From Vibrio sp. UCD-FRSSP16_30 (GTDB taxonomy: Bacteria; Pseudomonadota; Gammaproteobacteria; Enterobacterales; Vibrionaceae): a stretch of 64,000 nt of DNA. Of the stretch, positions 26,098 to 35,211 are shown piece after piece. Positions within the stretch are counted from its first letter, which is position 1. Every line of letters begins with the position of its first letter. Location of the stretch: assembly GCF_001676025.1 (NCBI RefSeq), contig NZ_LZFW01000003.1, forward strand, positions 62,001 through 126,000. Direction: 5' to 3'. The notes beneath the pieces are model-generated. The model was given only the letters and a program-made list of their open reading frames with translations. It had not been told where the DNA came from and did not search any database. The position numbers and the translations under genes were made by a program.

Positions 26098-28155
26098 CTA
26101 GTTGCGAGTGAGCAAACATTGTTGAATAGCGAGTCGATATTCAGCCTCGGCTTGCTTACGGCCACTAAAGCCATATTGTTTACACGTTTGCGCCCAAGTG
26201 AGCTTTTTTAAACAAAGGTCCGTAAGTAAACGAACCTGATTGGAATGGCTGTTGAGAGGTTGTTTTTCTAATAGCAGCTGCTTAACCAGCACTCTCGTCG
26301 ATTCAAAATTACTGCCACCGAAGGTGTAGTTAGAAACCAGTGAATACAGGCCGTCATTTAAGCTTTCATTCACTTGAGTGCAATTATTAAGTATTGGCAG
26401 AACAAGCTCAGTTGGAAGATTCTGATGAACGTCTGTAATGGTATCCAGTAAATTTGAATACAACAAAGCTTGAGCGTTCCCCTTCCATTGCATGTCATTT
26501 GCCAAACACTTCACCATCACCGCAGAAAAACAACCACTGGCTTTATCTTGCTTACTGCCAAGCCTAACCGCATCAAAGGCATTCTGTTGCCAAAAGTGAA
26601 ACAATTCATCCGTGATACCAAAACTTGTTGAAAGGTAATCCGTGTCGTTTTTATGTAATAGGCTAAGTTGAGACAACATCCAACTGCCAATACCTTGTCC
26701 TTGAAGCTGAGGATGAACAGCAATTCGCATCACTCGAAGGCTTCGTAGCAACGAAGGCTCATTATCGCCAGTATAACTCGTCACAGATATTGGAACTAAG
26801 TGTCCAGCAGGTCGCCTGCGGCCAAGTTTAATCTCTTCCATCTGATCGATATTCAAAGCGCCTTCAGCAACACAAAGTACTACGCCCACCAAGTGGGATT
26901 GCTCAATCACTTGATAAAGACTGATATTGGGATCATCAAGTAACTGAAATAAATCATTAGGGGAAGTTTGGTAATGAGCATTGATTAAAAGAGCAAACGC
27001 CTTTCTTAACTGAGTAGAATCTTTTAGCCCTTTGGAAAAATCCAGCTTACTCATATCAAGCTTTAACAAATCCGTTGCCGTTACGCTTGAAGAGGAAAAA
27101 GATTCAACCTCCGCATCAAGTAAGAACGTATCAAATAACCATGCTTCCACCGGATCACCTGAGCTCCAGCGAATCGGCTCAGTTAATTTTATGCCACTCC
27201 AACCCGGTCTATGAATGTTAAGCCAAGCTTCAAACTTAATACTAAACCCTCGACCACAGCCCTCGTAACCATGAACAGTCGTCGCAAAACAGACTCGATG
27301 ATAATGCTCAACAATCGCTTCTAACATAGGTAGAGGAATGGCAGCAGCTTCATCAACTAACAGTAAATCACAGGTAATCTCTTCTCTGAGTAATTCATCT
27401 GGAGATACAAACCGCATACTGCCACCGTTATCGGATTCTAATAGAAAGTTTCTTTGCGCTTGTAAGCCAAGGTCGTTACTGGCGTGCTCAAACAAAGTTT
27501 TTACTGCCTGAGTGCTGGGCGCCGTCACCACAATCTTTTTAGGCGATCGCAAAAGAATACGCGCCGCAGCTTTACCTAAGGCTGCGGACTTTCCTCGGCC
27601 TCTATCAGCGGTTATCACTAAAGGGCGCTTTCTATGGCCGCTTAATACTTTTTGCACTGCATCTATTGCTTGCAGTTGATCGGTAAACCTTGATACGTGT
27701 CCGTGCTGAATATCAGAGTGACTATCAAGTTCTGCACTATCGGTACTGGTTTCTTTAATGAAGTGTAATGACTGGCAAGCATCTTCTAGCCATAGATCTG
27801 AAGCTAAACAAGGCGAAACTTTAGGAAGAATGACCAACAGGCCGCCCCCTTTCAAGGTACCTGCGATTGCAGTAAATCCATTAGCATCAAACGTTGCATT
27901 AAAATCGGCAATAATCAGATCAGACTCTTGACCAATTTTTTGTCGAGCTTGTTTAAATGAAAGGCTTTCACAATAATCTAAGCTTTCTTCACCTAACAAT
28001 ATTGCGCGTTCATAAACATGTGACTGACCAAGTAATTGCAATACTTGCCACTGCCATTGTCGACTTCCTTCAAGAACGACAGCGCATCGATGCAAAGAAT
28101 GTACAGCTTGGTTTTGCAAAGCTAATAACTGCTGAACATGAGAAATATACGACAC
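26098..28155 (-). CDS. tmcA: tRNA(Met) cytidine acetyltransferase TmcA
   Basis: A 685-residue enzyme that acetylates the wobble cytidine (N4) of elongator tRNA-Met, using acetyl-CoA and ATP. It has an N-terminal DUF1726-type domain and a RecD-like helicase domain with Walker A DRGRGKSAA (about 184-192) and Walker B LLLVDEAAAIPLP (about 265). A GNAT acetyltransferase domain follows, with RIAVHPQLQGQGIGSWML (about 487), then a C-terminal tRNA-binding tail. Length and order fit the E. coli YpfI/TmcA family. Lies alone on its strand. Confidence 0.93.
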   Translation of the reverse strand: MSYISHVQQLLALQNQAVHSLHRCAVVLEGSRQWQWQVLQLLGQSHVYERAILLGEESLDYCESLSFKQARQKIGQESDLIIADFNATFDANGFTAIAGTLKGGGLLVILPKVSPCLASDLWLEDACQSLHFIKETSTDSAELDSHSDIQHGHVSRFTDQLQAIDAVQKVLSGHRKRPLVITADRGRGKSAALGKAAARILLRSPKKIVVTAPSTQAVKTLFEHASNDLGLQAQRNFLLESDNGGSMRFVSPDELLREEITCDLLLVDEAAAIPLPMLEAIVEHYHRVCFATTVHGYEGCGRGFSIKFEAWLNIHRPGWSGIKLTEPIRWSSGDPVEAWLFDTFLLDAEVESFSSSSVTATDLLKLDMSKLDFSKGLKDSTQLRKAFALLINAHYQTSPNDLFQLLDDPNISLYQVIEQSHLVGVVLCVAEGALNIDQMEEIKLGRRRPAGHLVPISVTSYTGDNEPSLLRSLRVMRIAVHPQLQGQGIGSWMLSQLSLLHKNDTDYLSTSFGITDELFHFWQQNAFDAVRLGSKQDKASGCFSAVMVKCLANDMQWKGNAQALLYSNLLDTITDVHQNLPTELVLPILNNCTQVNESLNDGLYSLVSNYTFGGSNFESTRVLVKQLLLEKQPLNSHSNQVRLLTDLCLKKLTWAQTCKQYGFSGRKQAEAEYRLAIQQCLLTRN

Positions 28156-28340
28156 GCGGTCACCTTAGATTGGGCTAAATAACTGCGCATAGAATAGCAG
28201 AATCTTTATAAGAATGAATGGATGCCACTCTGCAGCGATACCTTGGATCATAAGAATGTTGCTTAAGAGAAATGAAACTTTACTGTTACTAAATTAAAGG
28301 CTTAATATAGTGTTTGGATAAAACATGGAGGTTTATCTTA

Positions 28341-29606
28341 ATGCAAGAAACACAAACCGCAGGCACTTGGGTATCCGATCACTTAGGACACATCCTGGTC
28401 GAGCTACTTTCTCTCATCGGCATTACGTTTGATCGGTATAGTTTTATCGCCGACTTATCACTTGTGCTGGCCACTTTATTCTTTTCTATTCCAACTTATC
28501 TAGTCATTCGCTATATCACGAATACGTTTGTGCAGAAAAACAGTAAAAATATAGATGCCAAAACCAAGCTGAGCATAGATAAAAAGCAGTTTGCTGAGAA
28601 GATGGCCGTTATTATTCCTTACTACCTCTTGATGTCTAGTGTTGAACTGATCATTCCTAAAAGTGGCATTTTAGGTCAAGTCATCAATGCCTTTTTAGAA
28701 ATTGGCGCAGCCATTATCGTATTAAGAGCATTGTTTGCTGTATTTGACCTGGGATTAATTTTACTGGCAAGCAAGCATTACGGTCATCGATTGCCACTGC
28801 ATGGAATAGTGCAATTCTTTAAACTGTCATTTGTCGCGCTTGCCGTGCTTCTTACCATCTCTCATATTTTAGATCGCACCCCAATTTATCTGATATCAGG
28901 TGTCAGCGTCATGGCCGGTATGATTGCCTTTGTCATGAAAGACACCATTATGGGGTTTATCGCGGGCATTCAACTGGCCGCCAATAAGATGATATCAACT
29001 GGCGAATGGATTCAGTTAGATAATCACAATGTTGATGGCACAGTACAAGAGGTCACGCTCACCACAGTTAAAGTCAAAAACTGGGACAATACCATTGCGA
29101 TGATTCCGTCTCAGACTCTTGTGACAGAGCCGTTTATTAACTGGTATGGGGTTGAAGAAACCGGCGCAAGAAGAATAAAGCGCGCACTATTTATTGATAC
29201 TGAAAGTATCGACTTTCTGGATTCAGAAAACTTGCAGCGCATGCAGCGTTTTCGTTTGTTAAAGCCTTATATATTGCGTAAGCAACAAGAAATAGCAAAG
29301 TACAATCAAACATTACCAGAGGATGCCGACCCTATAAACTTTAGACGCTTAACCAATCTTGGCTGCTTTCGTGAATATGTAGCCAGCTACCTGTCTACTC
29401 ACCCTGCGGTCATTCAAGATTTAACGATTGTTGTGAGACAATTGGAGAGTAATCATTTTGGTTTACCGATTGAGATTTACTGCTACGTCAATAAAACCAG
29501 TATTAAAGACTATGAACGAGCTCAAGCTGACCTGTTCGATCATATCTATTCCATATTAAGAGAGTTTAATCTGAAAACCGTAAAGCTAAACTCTGCCGTC
29601 ATATAA
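28341..29606 (+). CDS. MscS-family mechanosensitive channel, YbdG-like
   Basis: A 421-residue inner-membrane channel with about five TM helices followed by the MscS beta-domain. The pore helix region reads GVSVMAGMIAFVMKDTIMGFIAGIQLA, then STGEWIQLDNHNVDGTVQEVTLTTVKVKNWDNTIAMIPSQ and a long soluble tail. The HNVDGTVQEVTLTTVKVKNWD pattern and the insert in the C-terminal domain are as in E. coli YbdG (MscM). The ATG at 28341 has GGAGG about 9 nt upstream and is preferred over a TTG at 28314. It is the second MscS paralogue in the window. Confidence 0.88.
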   Translation: MQETQTAGTWVSDHLGHILVELLSLIGITFDRYSFIADLSLVLATLFFSIPTYLVIRYITNTFVQKNSKNIDAKTKLSIDKKQFAEKMAVIIPYYLLMSSVELIIPKSGILGQVINAFLEIGAAIIVLRALFAVFDLGLILLASKHYGHRLPLHGIVQFFKLSFVALAVLLTISHILDRTPIYLISGVSVMAGMIAFVMKDTIMGFIAGIQLAANKMISTGEWIQLDNHNVDGTVQEVTLTTVKVKNWDNTIAMIPSQTLVTEPFINWYGVEETGARRIKRALFIDTESIDFLDSENLQRMQRFRLLKPYILRKQQEIAKYNQTLPEDADPINFRRLTNLGCFREYVASYLSTHPAVIQDLTIVVRQLESNHFGLPIEIYCYVNKTSIKDYERAQADLFDHIYSILREFNLKTVKLNSAVI

Positions 29607-29609
29607 CAA

Positions 29610-29643
29610 AAAAGCGGGTATCAAATAAATGATACCCGCTTTT
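29610..29643 (+). terminator. Bidirectional terminator between the channel gene and parB2
   Basis: AAAAGCGGGTATC (29610-29622) pairs with GATACCCGCTTTT (29631-29643). A- and T-runs on both sides serve the convergent genes. Confidence 0.9.
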
Positions 29644-29679
29644 AACTTCTTGCTTTTAAATTCTTGCTATTAGTTCAAT

Positions 29680-30654
29680 CTAACGTAGTTTACTTTCGAT
29701 AAACTGAATAATCTCTTGAGCCAAAGAGTCATCAACTTTCTTCAAGTTTAATGATAGCGACTGGCCTTTGCGAATATAATTAGCTTTGCCTTTCACCAAC
29801 TCAATCGGCTTTTTCGCCTCTTTATGGATAGTTTGATTAAGCTCAGCAATCCAGCTTTCCAATAAAATCGAAACCTGTTTAGTGATTTTAGCTTCGCTCA
29901 TACCATCAAAGCGTTGCCAAACATAAGCGCCACCTTGTTGGCATTTATCCAAAATACCTTGCTGAGCGCTAGCCTCTAGTTCGTTGAACTGTTTATGTAG
30001 CTTAACGATTGTCGGACGGCCAAGTTCAGTGACATTTGGGTAAGCTTGCAATAACGGCAAAGGTAAAGAAGCCGCTTTTAACGCGCCGCTAACCAATGCC
30101 TCACTGCATTTAAACAACGCAGCCAGCCCTTTTTGATCTGATATATCACCAGAATCTAACTTAGCTTGCATCTCACGGCCACGCTCATAAAGCGATAAAG
30201 GCTTGTGTGCGTTAGCAACATCAGAAAGAAACTTAGCATGCTCACTGTTAATATCGTCAGCAACATAAATCAAAAAGTCTTTGTTCGCTAAGATACAAGA
30301 CTTTCTACGACGACTACCATCAAGGACTTCAATTTGTCCCTGTGCATTCTTACGACCAACCGCTGGATACTGTTGACCACGCTCTTTAAGCGTATCTAAA
30401 ATATCGGAAAGAGCGTGTTCGTTAAGAAATGTCTGTTCACGCGCATTATCAGAAAATACAACGGTTTGTGTTTCGATATCAGATGCAGCAATACGTTGTA
30501 ACTGAAACGAGACCATCTCCTGCCCTGCAACAGCTAACTCAATAACCTGAGCATTTTCTTTGGCTGCTGTTTGCGCTTCTGTTGGTGTTGTTGCTCTACG
30601 CTTGTTTGCTTTACCAAATAATTTGGCGTTCAAGTCGGATGTTTTTATCGCCAT
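29680..30654 (-). CDS. parB2: Chromosome II partitioning protein ParB2
   Basis: A 324-residue ParB/RepB/Spo0J-family protein. Its N-terminal domain carries the ParB box GSRRRKS (about 113-119) used for CTP binding and sliding. The central HTH reads LAALFKCSEALVSGALKAASLP, and the C-terminus resembles plasmid-type ParB proteins. It should load at the TTTACA-N-TGTAAA sites and guide ori2 segregation with ParA2. It starts 3 nt after the parA2 stop codon, so the two are one operon. Confidence 0.93.
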   Translation of the reverse strand: MAIKTSDLNAKLFGKANKRRATTPTEAQTAAKENAQVIELAVAGQEMVSFQLQRIAASDIETQTVVFSDNAREQTFLNEHALSDILDTLKERGQQYPAVGRKNAQGQIEVLDGSRRRKSCILANKDFLIYVADDINSEHAKFLSDVANAHKPLSLYERGREMQAKLDSGDISDQKGLAALFKCSEALVSGALKAASLPLPLLQAYPNVTELGRPTIVKLHKQFNELEASAQQGILDKCQQGGAYVWQRFDGMSEAKITKQVSILLESWIAELNQTIHKEAKKPIELVKGKANYIRKGQSLSLNLKKVDDSLAQEIIQFIESKLR

Positions 30655-30657
30655 ATC

Positions 30658-31878
30658 TTAATCCTCCTGATTTAATGACGCCCAGTGGCTATGCAGCACA
30701 CGTTCTAATTCTAATGCGCCCTTTTGAACCGCATCTTGAGCCACAGCTAATGTCTTTTTGCCGCCCTCGAAATCACCAGGGGTCAAATCAAATACGGTGC
30801 TATAGGTATCAGCACAGGTTTCAAAAGCACGGCTTCTTGGAATTGTTGCCATCATTACTTGATCTTGCAGAAGATAATTCATCTCGGTCAGAACCGAAAC
30901 CTGCTTCTTGTTGTCGTCTTCAAACATGGTTGGCACCATACGAACAAACTCTAAGCCATGCCAGTCTTCTGGGAACATCTCATAAACGGTTGGTAAGTGC
31001 TGGAAGAAGTTAACGGTTGATGCCCAATCCAATCGCTTAGCCGCACATGGAATAAGTAGCGCATTTGATGCGTACATTGCATTCCATACCAGTGGATCAA
31101 CGTGTGGACCGGTATCAATCATAATCACATCAAAGTCATCAGCAATTTTATCAATTAACTTTTCTTTTAATAATTTAACGATGTCTAATGACTGATCTTG
31201 AGAAAGAGACTGCCAAGCTTCAGCATTAAACATTGCATCTTCAGGGAAGGCTGAAATGGTTTTAAGATTTGGATACTGCGTTGGCAGCAGTACATTTTTA
31301 CGCAAGAAATCCAAATCTACTTCGTTTTCATCTGGCACGTTATCCAACATGATATCCACAGCAGAATAGATATTCTCGTGTTCACTGATGCTAATTTGTG
31401 GATTAAGAAACAGACGCAATGAACCTTGTGGATCCAAATCGATGAGACAAATGCGGTAACGTTTATCAAGGTTTAGCGCTAAACAAGCAGCAAGATGAAC
31501 CGCTGTCATCGATTTACCTGTACCACCCTTTTGGTTTTGAACGTTCACAACCCAAGGTTTATTATTTTGATTTCGCTTACGCTGATGAAATTTTTCAACA
31601 CCGGCAGACTCCATCAAAAGATGAGCCTCCTCTAATGAGATGGAGTAGTGATTAGCGTTGTTCTTTGTAAATTGATGCCCTTTGGCTTCCAATTTACTAA
31701 TTGCATCGTCAAGCTTTCTGCGAGTCAAACCCGAGCGGGTTTCCATTAAAGCTTTTGACATAGGAGGGAAGTGCTCATCATTGCGCTCTTCCAATACAAT
31801 TTCAATACGATCAGCTTGGACCTGTTTCGTTTGCTCAGCTAACCGGTAGAGATTATCTATCGTGGATTCTCTTTTCAT
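30658..31878 (-). CDS. parA2: Chromosome II partitioning ATPase ParA2
   Basis: A 406-residue type Ia ParA. It has an N-terminal winged-HTH region (SKALMETRSGLTRRKLDDAISKLEAKG, about 41-67), the deviant Walker A NQKGGTGKS (about 115-123), the LIDLDPQGS motif and VIMIDTGPHVDPLVWNAMYAS. It drives movement of ParB2-parS2 complexes and probably represses its own operon through the N-terminal domain. Two adjacent ATGs (31881 and 31878) follow GGGAAG; the second has better spacing and gives MKRES. The gene borders the origin region. Confidence 0.93.
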   Translation of the reverse strand: MKRESTIDNLYRLAEQTKQVQADRIEIVLEERNDEHFPPMSKALMETRSGLTRRKLDDAISKLEAKGHQFTKNNANHYSISLEEAHLLMESAGVEKFHQRKRNQNNKPWVVNVQNQKGGTGKSMTAVHLAACLALNLDKRYRICLIDLDPQGSLRLFLNPQISISEHENIYSAVDIMLDNVPDENEVDLDFLRKNVLLPTQYPNLKTISAFPEDAMFNAEAWQSLSQDQSLDIVKLLKEKLIDKIADDFDVIMIDTGPHVDPLVWNAMYASNALLIPCAAKRLDWASTVNFFQHLPTVYEMFPEDWHGLEFVRMVPTMFEDDNKKQVSVLTEMNYLLQDQVMMATIPRSRAFETCADTYSTVFDLTPGDFEGGKKTLAVAQDAVQKGALELERVLHSHWASLNQED

Positions 31879-32067
31879 CATTCTTCCCATAAATGTATGA
31901 CTCAGTTAATTGTACAGCTAATAGATATAAATACAATAAAGTGCTGAACATTTATTAATGAGTTGAATCACATAAATAGCCTGTTAAATAACAATAATAG
32001 CGCTCATATTTACACGGCTAATTACACAGAAATAACTGCAGATTTTAAACGTTACAGGTGTCACTTA

Positions 32068-32080
32068 TTTACAATGTAAA
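32068..32080. other. parS2-like centromere site inside the origin region
   Basis: TTTACAATGTAAA, the only copy here with A in the centre. It lies about 190 bp from the parA2 start and may also bring ParB2 into the control region, where ParB2-RctB interplay is known in V. cholerae. Confidence 0.75.
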
Positions 32081-32281
32081 CAGAGAAATAAGTTAAAAAA
32101 GCAGCATAACAAAGAAAAACTAACGGAACGATGATAGAAGCTGTATGAATTACGGTCATTTGACAGTCAATAACCAAAAATACAATTAATAGGAAAACAA
32201 CGGTTAAAAGTAGGGTAGTGCATAACTAGAATACAAAAATAAGCCAGCAGCATTATTCTAAGTTCAAGTTTTTATAATATG

Positions 32282-32318
32282 GGAACGATGATCAAGAGCA
32301 ATCCTTGATCATCATTCC
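32282..32318. repeat. Inverted pair of RctB-type 12-mers (39-mer-like control site)
   Basis: GGAACGATGATCAAG (32282-32296) faces CTTGATCATCATTCC (32304-32318) across 7 nt, with one mismatch between the arms. In V. cholerae, 29/39-mer sites in this position restrain initiation. That this is such a site is inferred from its place and its relation to the iterons. Confidence 0.6.
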
Positions 32319-32359
32319 ACACGCAATAAAAGTAAATAAACAGTCAACGCGATCATTTA

Positions 32360-32374
32360 GGAACCATGATCAAG
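32360..32374 (-). repeat. Single RctB 12-mer-like site
   Basis: GGAACCATGATCAAG, an oppositely oriented relative of the ori2 iterons. A weaker relative, ATGATCAAG, is at 32447-32455. Confidence 0.5.
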
Positions 32375-32598
32375 GGAATAAGCAGGATTAACAGGCGTGA
32401 TGTACAAAATCTCAATCTGCTTGATTAAAAGATCTTTATCGGATCAATGATCAAGTGATCACGCACCTCGGAAGCATGTAAACGAGCCGCTAAATTACGG
32501 GAAACATCAATTAGAATGGGCATTTAGGGTATTTGATGGATAATTAATGCAAAATCCATTTACGAATCAGCCTTTAACGGACAAAATACTACTTTTCA

Positions 32599-32611
32599 TG
32601 ATCATGCTTCC
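32599..32611 (+). repeat. Single RctB 12-mer-like site
   Basis: TGATCATGCTTCC, in iteron orientation, about 290 bp before the main array. The same 13 bases recur at 35209-35221 after rctB. Confidence 0.6.
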
Positions 32612-32730
32612 ATAAAAAGCGATAACTTGTTGTTATTTATTGGTAGTTTACAATCAAAGTAGCAGACCAATAAAACCGATGTAGTTACTCTACTTCAATC
32701 GTCCAGATAACCATAAACAGCGAATATGGT

Positions 32731-32759
32731 GGAACGATGACTTTCTTGATCAGTTTTCC
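32731..32759. repeat. Compact inverted 12-mer pair (29-mer-like control site)
   Basis: GGAACGATGACTT at 32731 opposes TGATCAGTTTTCC at 32747-32759. The whole element spans 29 bp, the size of the shortened 39-mer described for V. cholerae. Assignment is inference. Confidence 0.5.
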
Positions 32760-32875
32760 AATAATTAATTGGATCAAAAATAAGCAGCAGGGTAGTAATC
32801 TCAAATAAATTTAAACATAACCTCACATTCAGATCGCGATCTTATCTTCTGTGTATGATTTATGTTCAAATCTGA

Positions 32876-32884
32876 TGTGGATAA
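32876..32884 (-). other. DnaA box
   Basis: TGTGGATAA is the exact complement of the consensus DnaA box TTATCCACA. It stands 15 bp before the first iteron, the arrangement found in the minimal chromosome II origin of V. cholerae. Confidence 0.85.
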
Positions 32885-32899
32885 CATGTTTATGACTAA

Positions 32900-33026
32900 T
32901 GATCATGCTTTCAACCGATTCTTGATCATTGTTCTAATTCATCTTTGATCATATTTCCAAATATCACTGATCATGTTTACGGGCTTTATATGATCATGCT
33001 TACGATAGCATGTTGATCATCGTTCC
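32900..33026 (+). repeat. Array of six RctB iterons in ori2
   Basis: Six direct copies of TGATCAT followed by a variable YTTNY-like half start at 32900, 32923, 32946, 32968, 32991 and 33014, with spacings of 23, 23, 22, 23 and 23 bp. The second halves are GCTTTC, TGTTCT, ATTTCC, GTTTAC, GCTTAC and CGTTCC after TGATCA(T). Every copy contains GATC, so Dam methylation can govern RctB binding. The spacing puts the sites on one face of the helix. Confidence 0.9.
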
Positions 33027-33036
33027 GATCCCGCTC

Positions 33037-33181
33037 AAAATATAATAATTAAAAATCAATAAGTTAAAAGCAAATCAACGCCCGGATCATTAGATCACTA
33101 TATCAATAAGATCAGTTTTAATCATAAAGATCAGTTTTAAAAACAATCCAAATTTTTTCTTTATTTTTAAAAGAATTTTTC
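33037..33181. other. AT-rich unwinding element with ATCA repeats
   Basis: Strongly AT-rich. On the plus strand ATCA occurs at 33055, 33074, 33086, 33094, 33102, 33111, 33121 and 33130; the last six are 8-10 bp apart. AAGATCAGTTTTAA is directly repeated at 33108 and 33127. In V. cholerae, RctB is reported to bind one strand of the opened origin through ATCA repeats, so this is the likely melting site. Confidence 0.7.
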
Positions 33182-33192
33182 TTAAGCTATAC

Positions 33193-33207
33193 GGAACAAT
33201 GATTAAG
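33193..33207 (-). promoter_or_regulatory. RctB operator-like half-site before rctB
   Basis: GGAACAATGATTAAG resembles the iteron complement but has GATT in place of GATC, so it would escape Dam methylation. It lies 28 bp before the rctB start, where RctB is expected to repress its own promoter. Confidence 0.5.
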
Positions 33208-33234
33208 TTACGATGTAATGTAAATGGATGACAA

Positions 33235-35211
33235 ATGAGCAATGACGAAAAGATCTTAATTAAACCGCCAAGAAGTCATAAAGATGGCCATCTGTTTGAA
33301 GTTAACAATGCAGCGATTGACTGGATAGAACAATACCAGCACTTTAAAGGTGTCACCAAAAGCATCGTCGAATTACTCAATTTGATCTCTTTACGTGGAA
33401 TGAGCAGCAAAGATGGCCTGGTATCAACAACAGAACTCATTGAGGCGACGGATGGCCAAATCACCCGCGCAGCTATTCAGCAACGCCTTAGAGCGGCCGT
33501 AAGCATTGGTCTGTTTGCCCAAACACCTGTTCGTTTTGAAACTGGACTTGCTGGAAAAACAATGCTGCATAAATTTGTCAATCCATCGTTACTGATCACC
33601 ACTCTTGGCACTGGAAGTTTACAAACCGAAACGTCTAAGAAAACAGCCAAAAAGAAAAAAACCCAAGCATTAGCTCAAACTCATGTGAATAAACAACTAC
33701 TTAGCGAGCATGGACTGAATAATCCACCAGCAATGCTAGATGAAGCTGATCAATTTGTTGTTTCCCCAACCAACTGGGCCGGAATCATTGATCAAGCATT
33801 AGCGCCGCCAAGAACACGTAAGAATTATCAAAAATCAATGGTCTCAATCTCTGGAACTCGCGCAATAATTGAAACACGATCGTCCAAACATATTATGACC
33901 GTTGATGATTTAATGACGCTGTTTGCCTTGTTCACATTGACAGTTCAGTATCACGATCATCACCAAGACAGCTATCATATCAATGCTCAAATAGCGCCAA
34001 ATAAAACGCCTTTGTACATCACTGATATCTTATCGCTACGCGGAAAAAAAGACAGTGGACCGGCGCGAGATTCTATCCGAGATAGTATTGATCGTATCGA
34101 ATACACTGATTTTCAGTTGCATGAGTTAACCGGTCAGTGGTTAAGCGAAAACATGCCAGAAGGTTTTAAAAGTGATCGTTTCCGTTTTCTAGCAAGAACG
34201 ATCACCGCCTCAGAAGAAGCGCCGACAGAAAATGAAGCAGGCGAGATCAAGATCAAACCTAATCTTTATATTCTGGTGTGGGAGCCATCGTTCTATGAAG
34301 AACTGCTCACTAGAGATTATTTCTTCTTATTTCCACCAGAGATCTTACGTCAGCATACCTTGGTGTTCCAACTGTACTCCTATTTCAGAAGCCGTATGTC
34401 GCGCCGCACCAATGACAGCATGCTATTGAGTGAGCTAAACCAAAAGCTGGCAAGAAACATCGAATGGCGTCGTTTTTCGATGGATCTGCTGCGTGAACTT
34501 AAAAAGCTGTCTAATGGCAAAGGCAATGATGAGTTGTTTGTGGTCAACTTATGGGGCTATCACCTGACTTTGACGGTCATTGAGGGCAAAGGAAAGGTCA
34601 AAGATTACCAAGTCGATATTAAGTGTAATGCGGAAGAAGTGATTCGTTACGCGCGCGCGCGCACCACGAATGCCGGTAAGCGTAATATGGCCCCAACGCT
34701 GCCCAATCCGCTTAGACACGAAATGGTCTCGAAACAAAAACTGGAAGAGCTCGCTGAAATTATTGATGGTGAGTTTGAGCCTATTCAACGTAAAAAGGCG
34801 TCTCCTAGAGGTAATTTAGGGCGTCGAGTTAAACTGCGTAAACATTTGGTTGAGATTAATGCTGAAGAGATCACCATCAGTCTAACTAAATATACTTCAC
34901 CAGAAGCTCTAGAACGCAGTATAACGGCATTATCGGCTATGACCGGACATTCACCAGTATCTATTCGTGAAGAGTGTCAGGAGCTTTTAGAGAAGCTTGA
35001 TTGGTTAAAGGTTGCAGACAAAGTGATCAGTTATGAACACTTGAGCCGTACGATCGAATTGTATAACCAAGATTCTGAAGGAGTACATCTGTCGATCGAA
35101 CGTTTGATCTTAGGTTTAGCGGTTAGGCGTAAAGTCTGCCGACAGATCTTAGAAGGGCATTACGATGAGACTGTTATGCGCGTACTACGAGAGATCGCAT
35201 CCGGTTCTTGA
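33235..35211 (+). CDS. rctB: Chromosome II replication initiator RctB
   Basis: A 658-residue protein unique to Vibrionaceae. It binds the iterons and control sites of ori2 and opens the origin. The start MSNDEKILIKPPRSHKDGHLFEV and the segments WIEQYQHFKGVTKSIVELLNLISLRG and TRAAIQQRLRAAVSIGLFAQTPVRFE follow the V. cholerae protein closely, and the length is the same. The multi-winged-helix core lies within residues 1-500 and the C-terminal part mediates autoinhibition and dimer effects. The stop codon TGA is the first three bases of another 12-mer-like site (35209). Confidence 0.97.
   Translation: MSNDEKILIKPPRSHKDGHLFEVNNAAIDWIEQYQHFKGVTKSIVELLNLISLRGMSSKDGLVSTTELIEATDGQITRAAIQQRLRAAVSIGLFAQTPVRFETGLAGKTMLHKFVNPSLLITTLGTGSLQTETSKKTAKKKKTQALAQTHVNKQLLSEHGLNNPPAMLDEADQFVVSPTNWAGIIDQALAPPRTRKNYQKSMVSISGTRAIIETRSSKHIMTVDDLMTLFALFTLTVQYHDHHQDSYHINAQIAPNKTPLYITDILSLRGKKDSGPARDSIRDSIDRIEYTDFQLHELTGQWLSENMPEGFKSDRFRFLARTITASEEAPTENEAGEIKIKPNLYILVWEPSFYEELLTRDYFFLFPPEILRQHTLVFQLYSYFRSRMSRRTNDSMLLSELNQKLARNIEWRRFSMDLLRELKKLSNGKGNDELFVVNLWGYHLTLTVIEGKGKVKDYQVDIKCNAEEVIRYARARTTNAGKRNMAPTLPNPLRHEMVSKQKLEELAEIIDGEFEPIQRKKASPRGNLGRRVKLRKHLVEINAEEITISLTKYTSPEALERSITALSAMTGHSPVSIREECQELLEKLDWLKVADKVISYEHLSRTIELYNQDSEGVHLSIERLILGLAVRRKVCRQILEGHYDETVMRVLREIASGS

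Larger units (their letters stand above)
31882..33234. other. Replication origin of chromosome II (ori2/oriCII) region
   Basis: About 1.35 kb without a convincing protein gene between parA2 and rctB, the position of oriCII and rctA in Vibrio. Reading toward rctB: a parS2-like site at 32068, a zone of single and inverted 12-mer-like sites (32126-32760) that corresponds to the incII/rctA control region, a DnaA box at 32876, six evenly spaced iterons (32900-33026), an AT-rich zone with ATCA repeats (33037-33181), and an operator-like half-site before rctB (33193). GATC is strikingly frequent, as expected for a Dam-controlled origin. Confidence 0.9.

Noticed and set aside
34648..34660. Alternating GC run in rctB as a Z-DNA or regulatory element
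   Set aside because: Only about ten bases of alternating CG, and it encodes Ala-Arg-Ala-Arg in the conserved RctB sequence; coding explains it.
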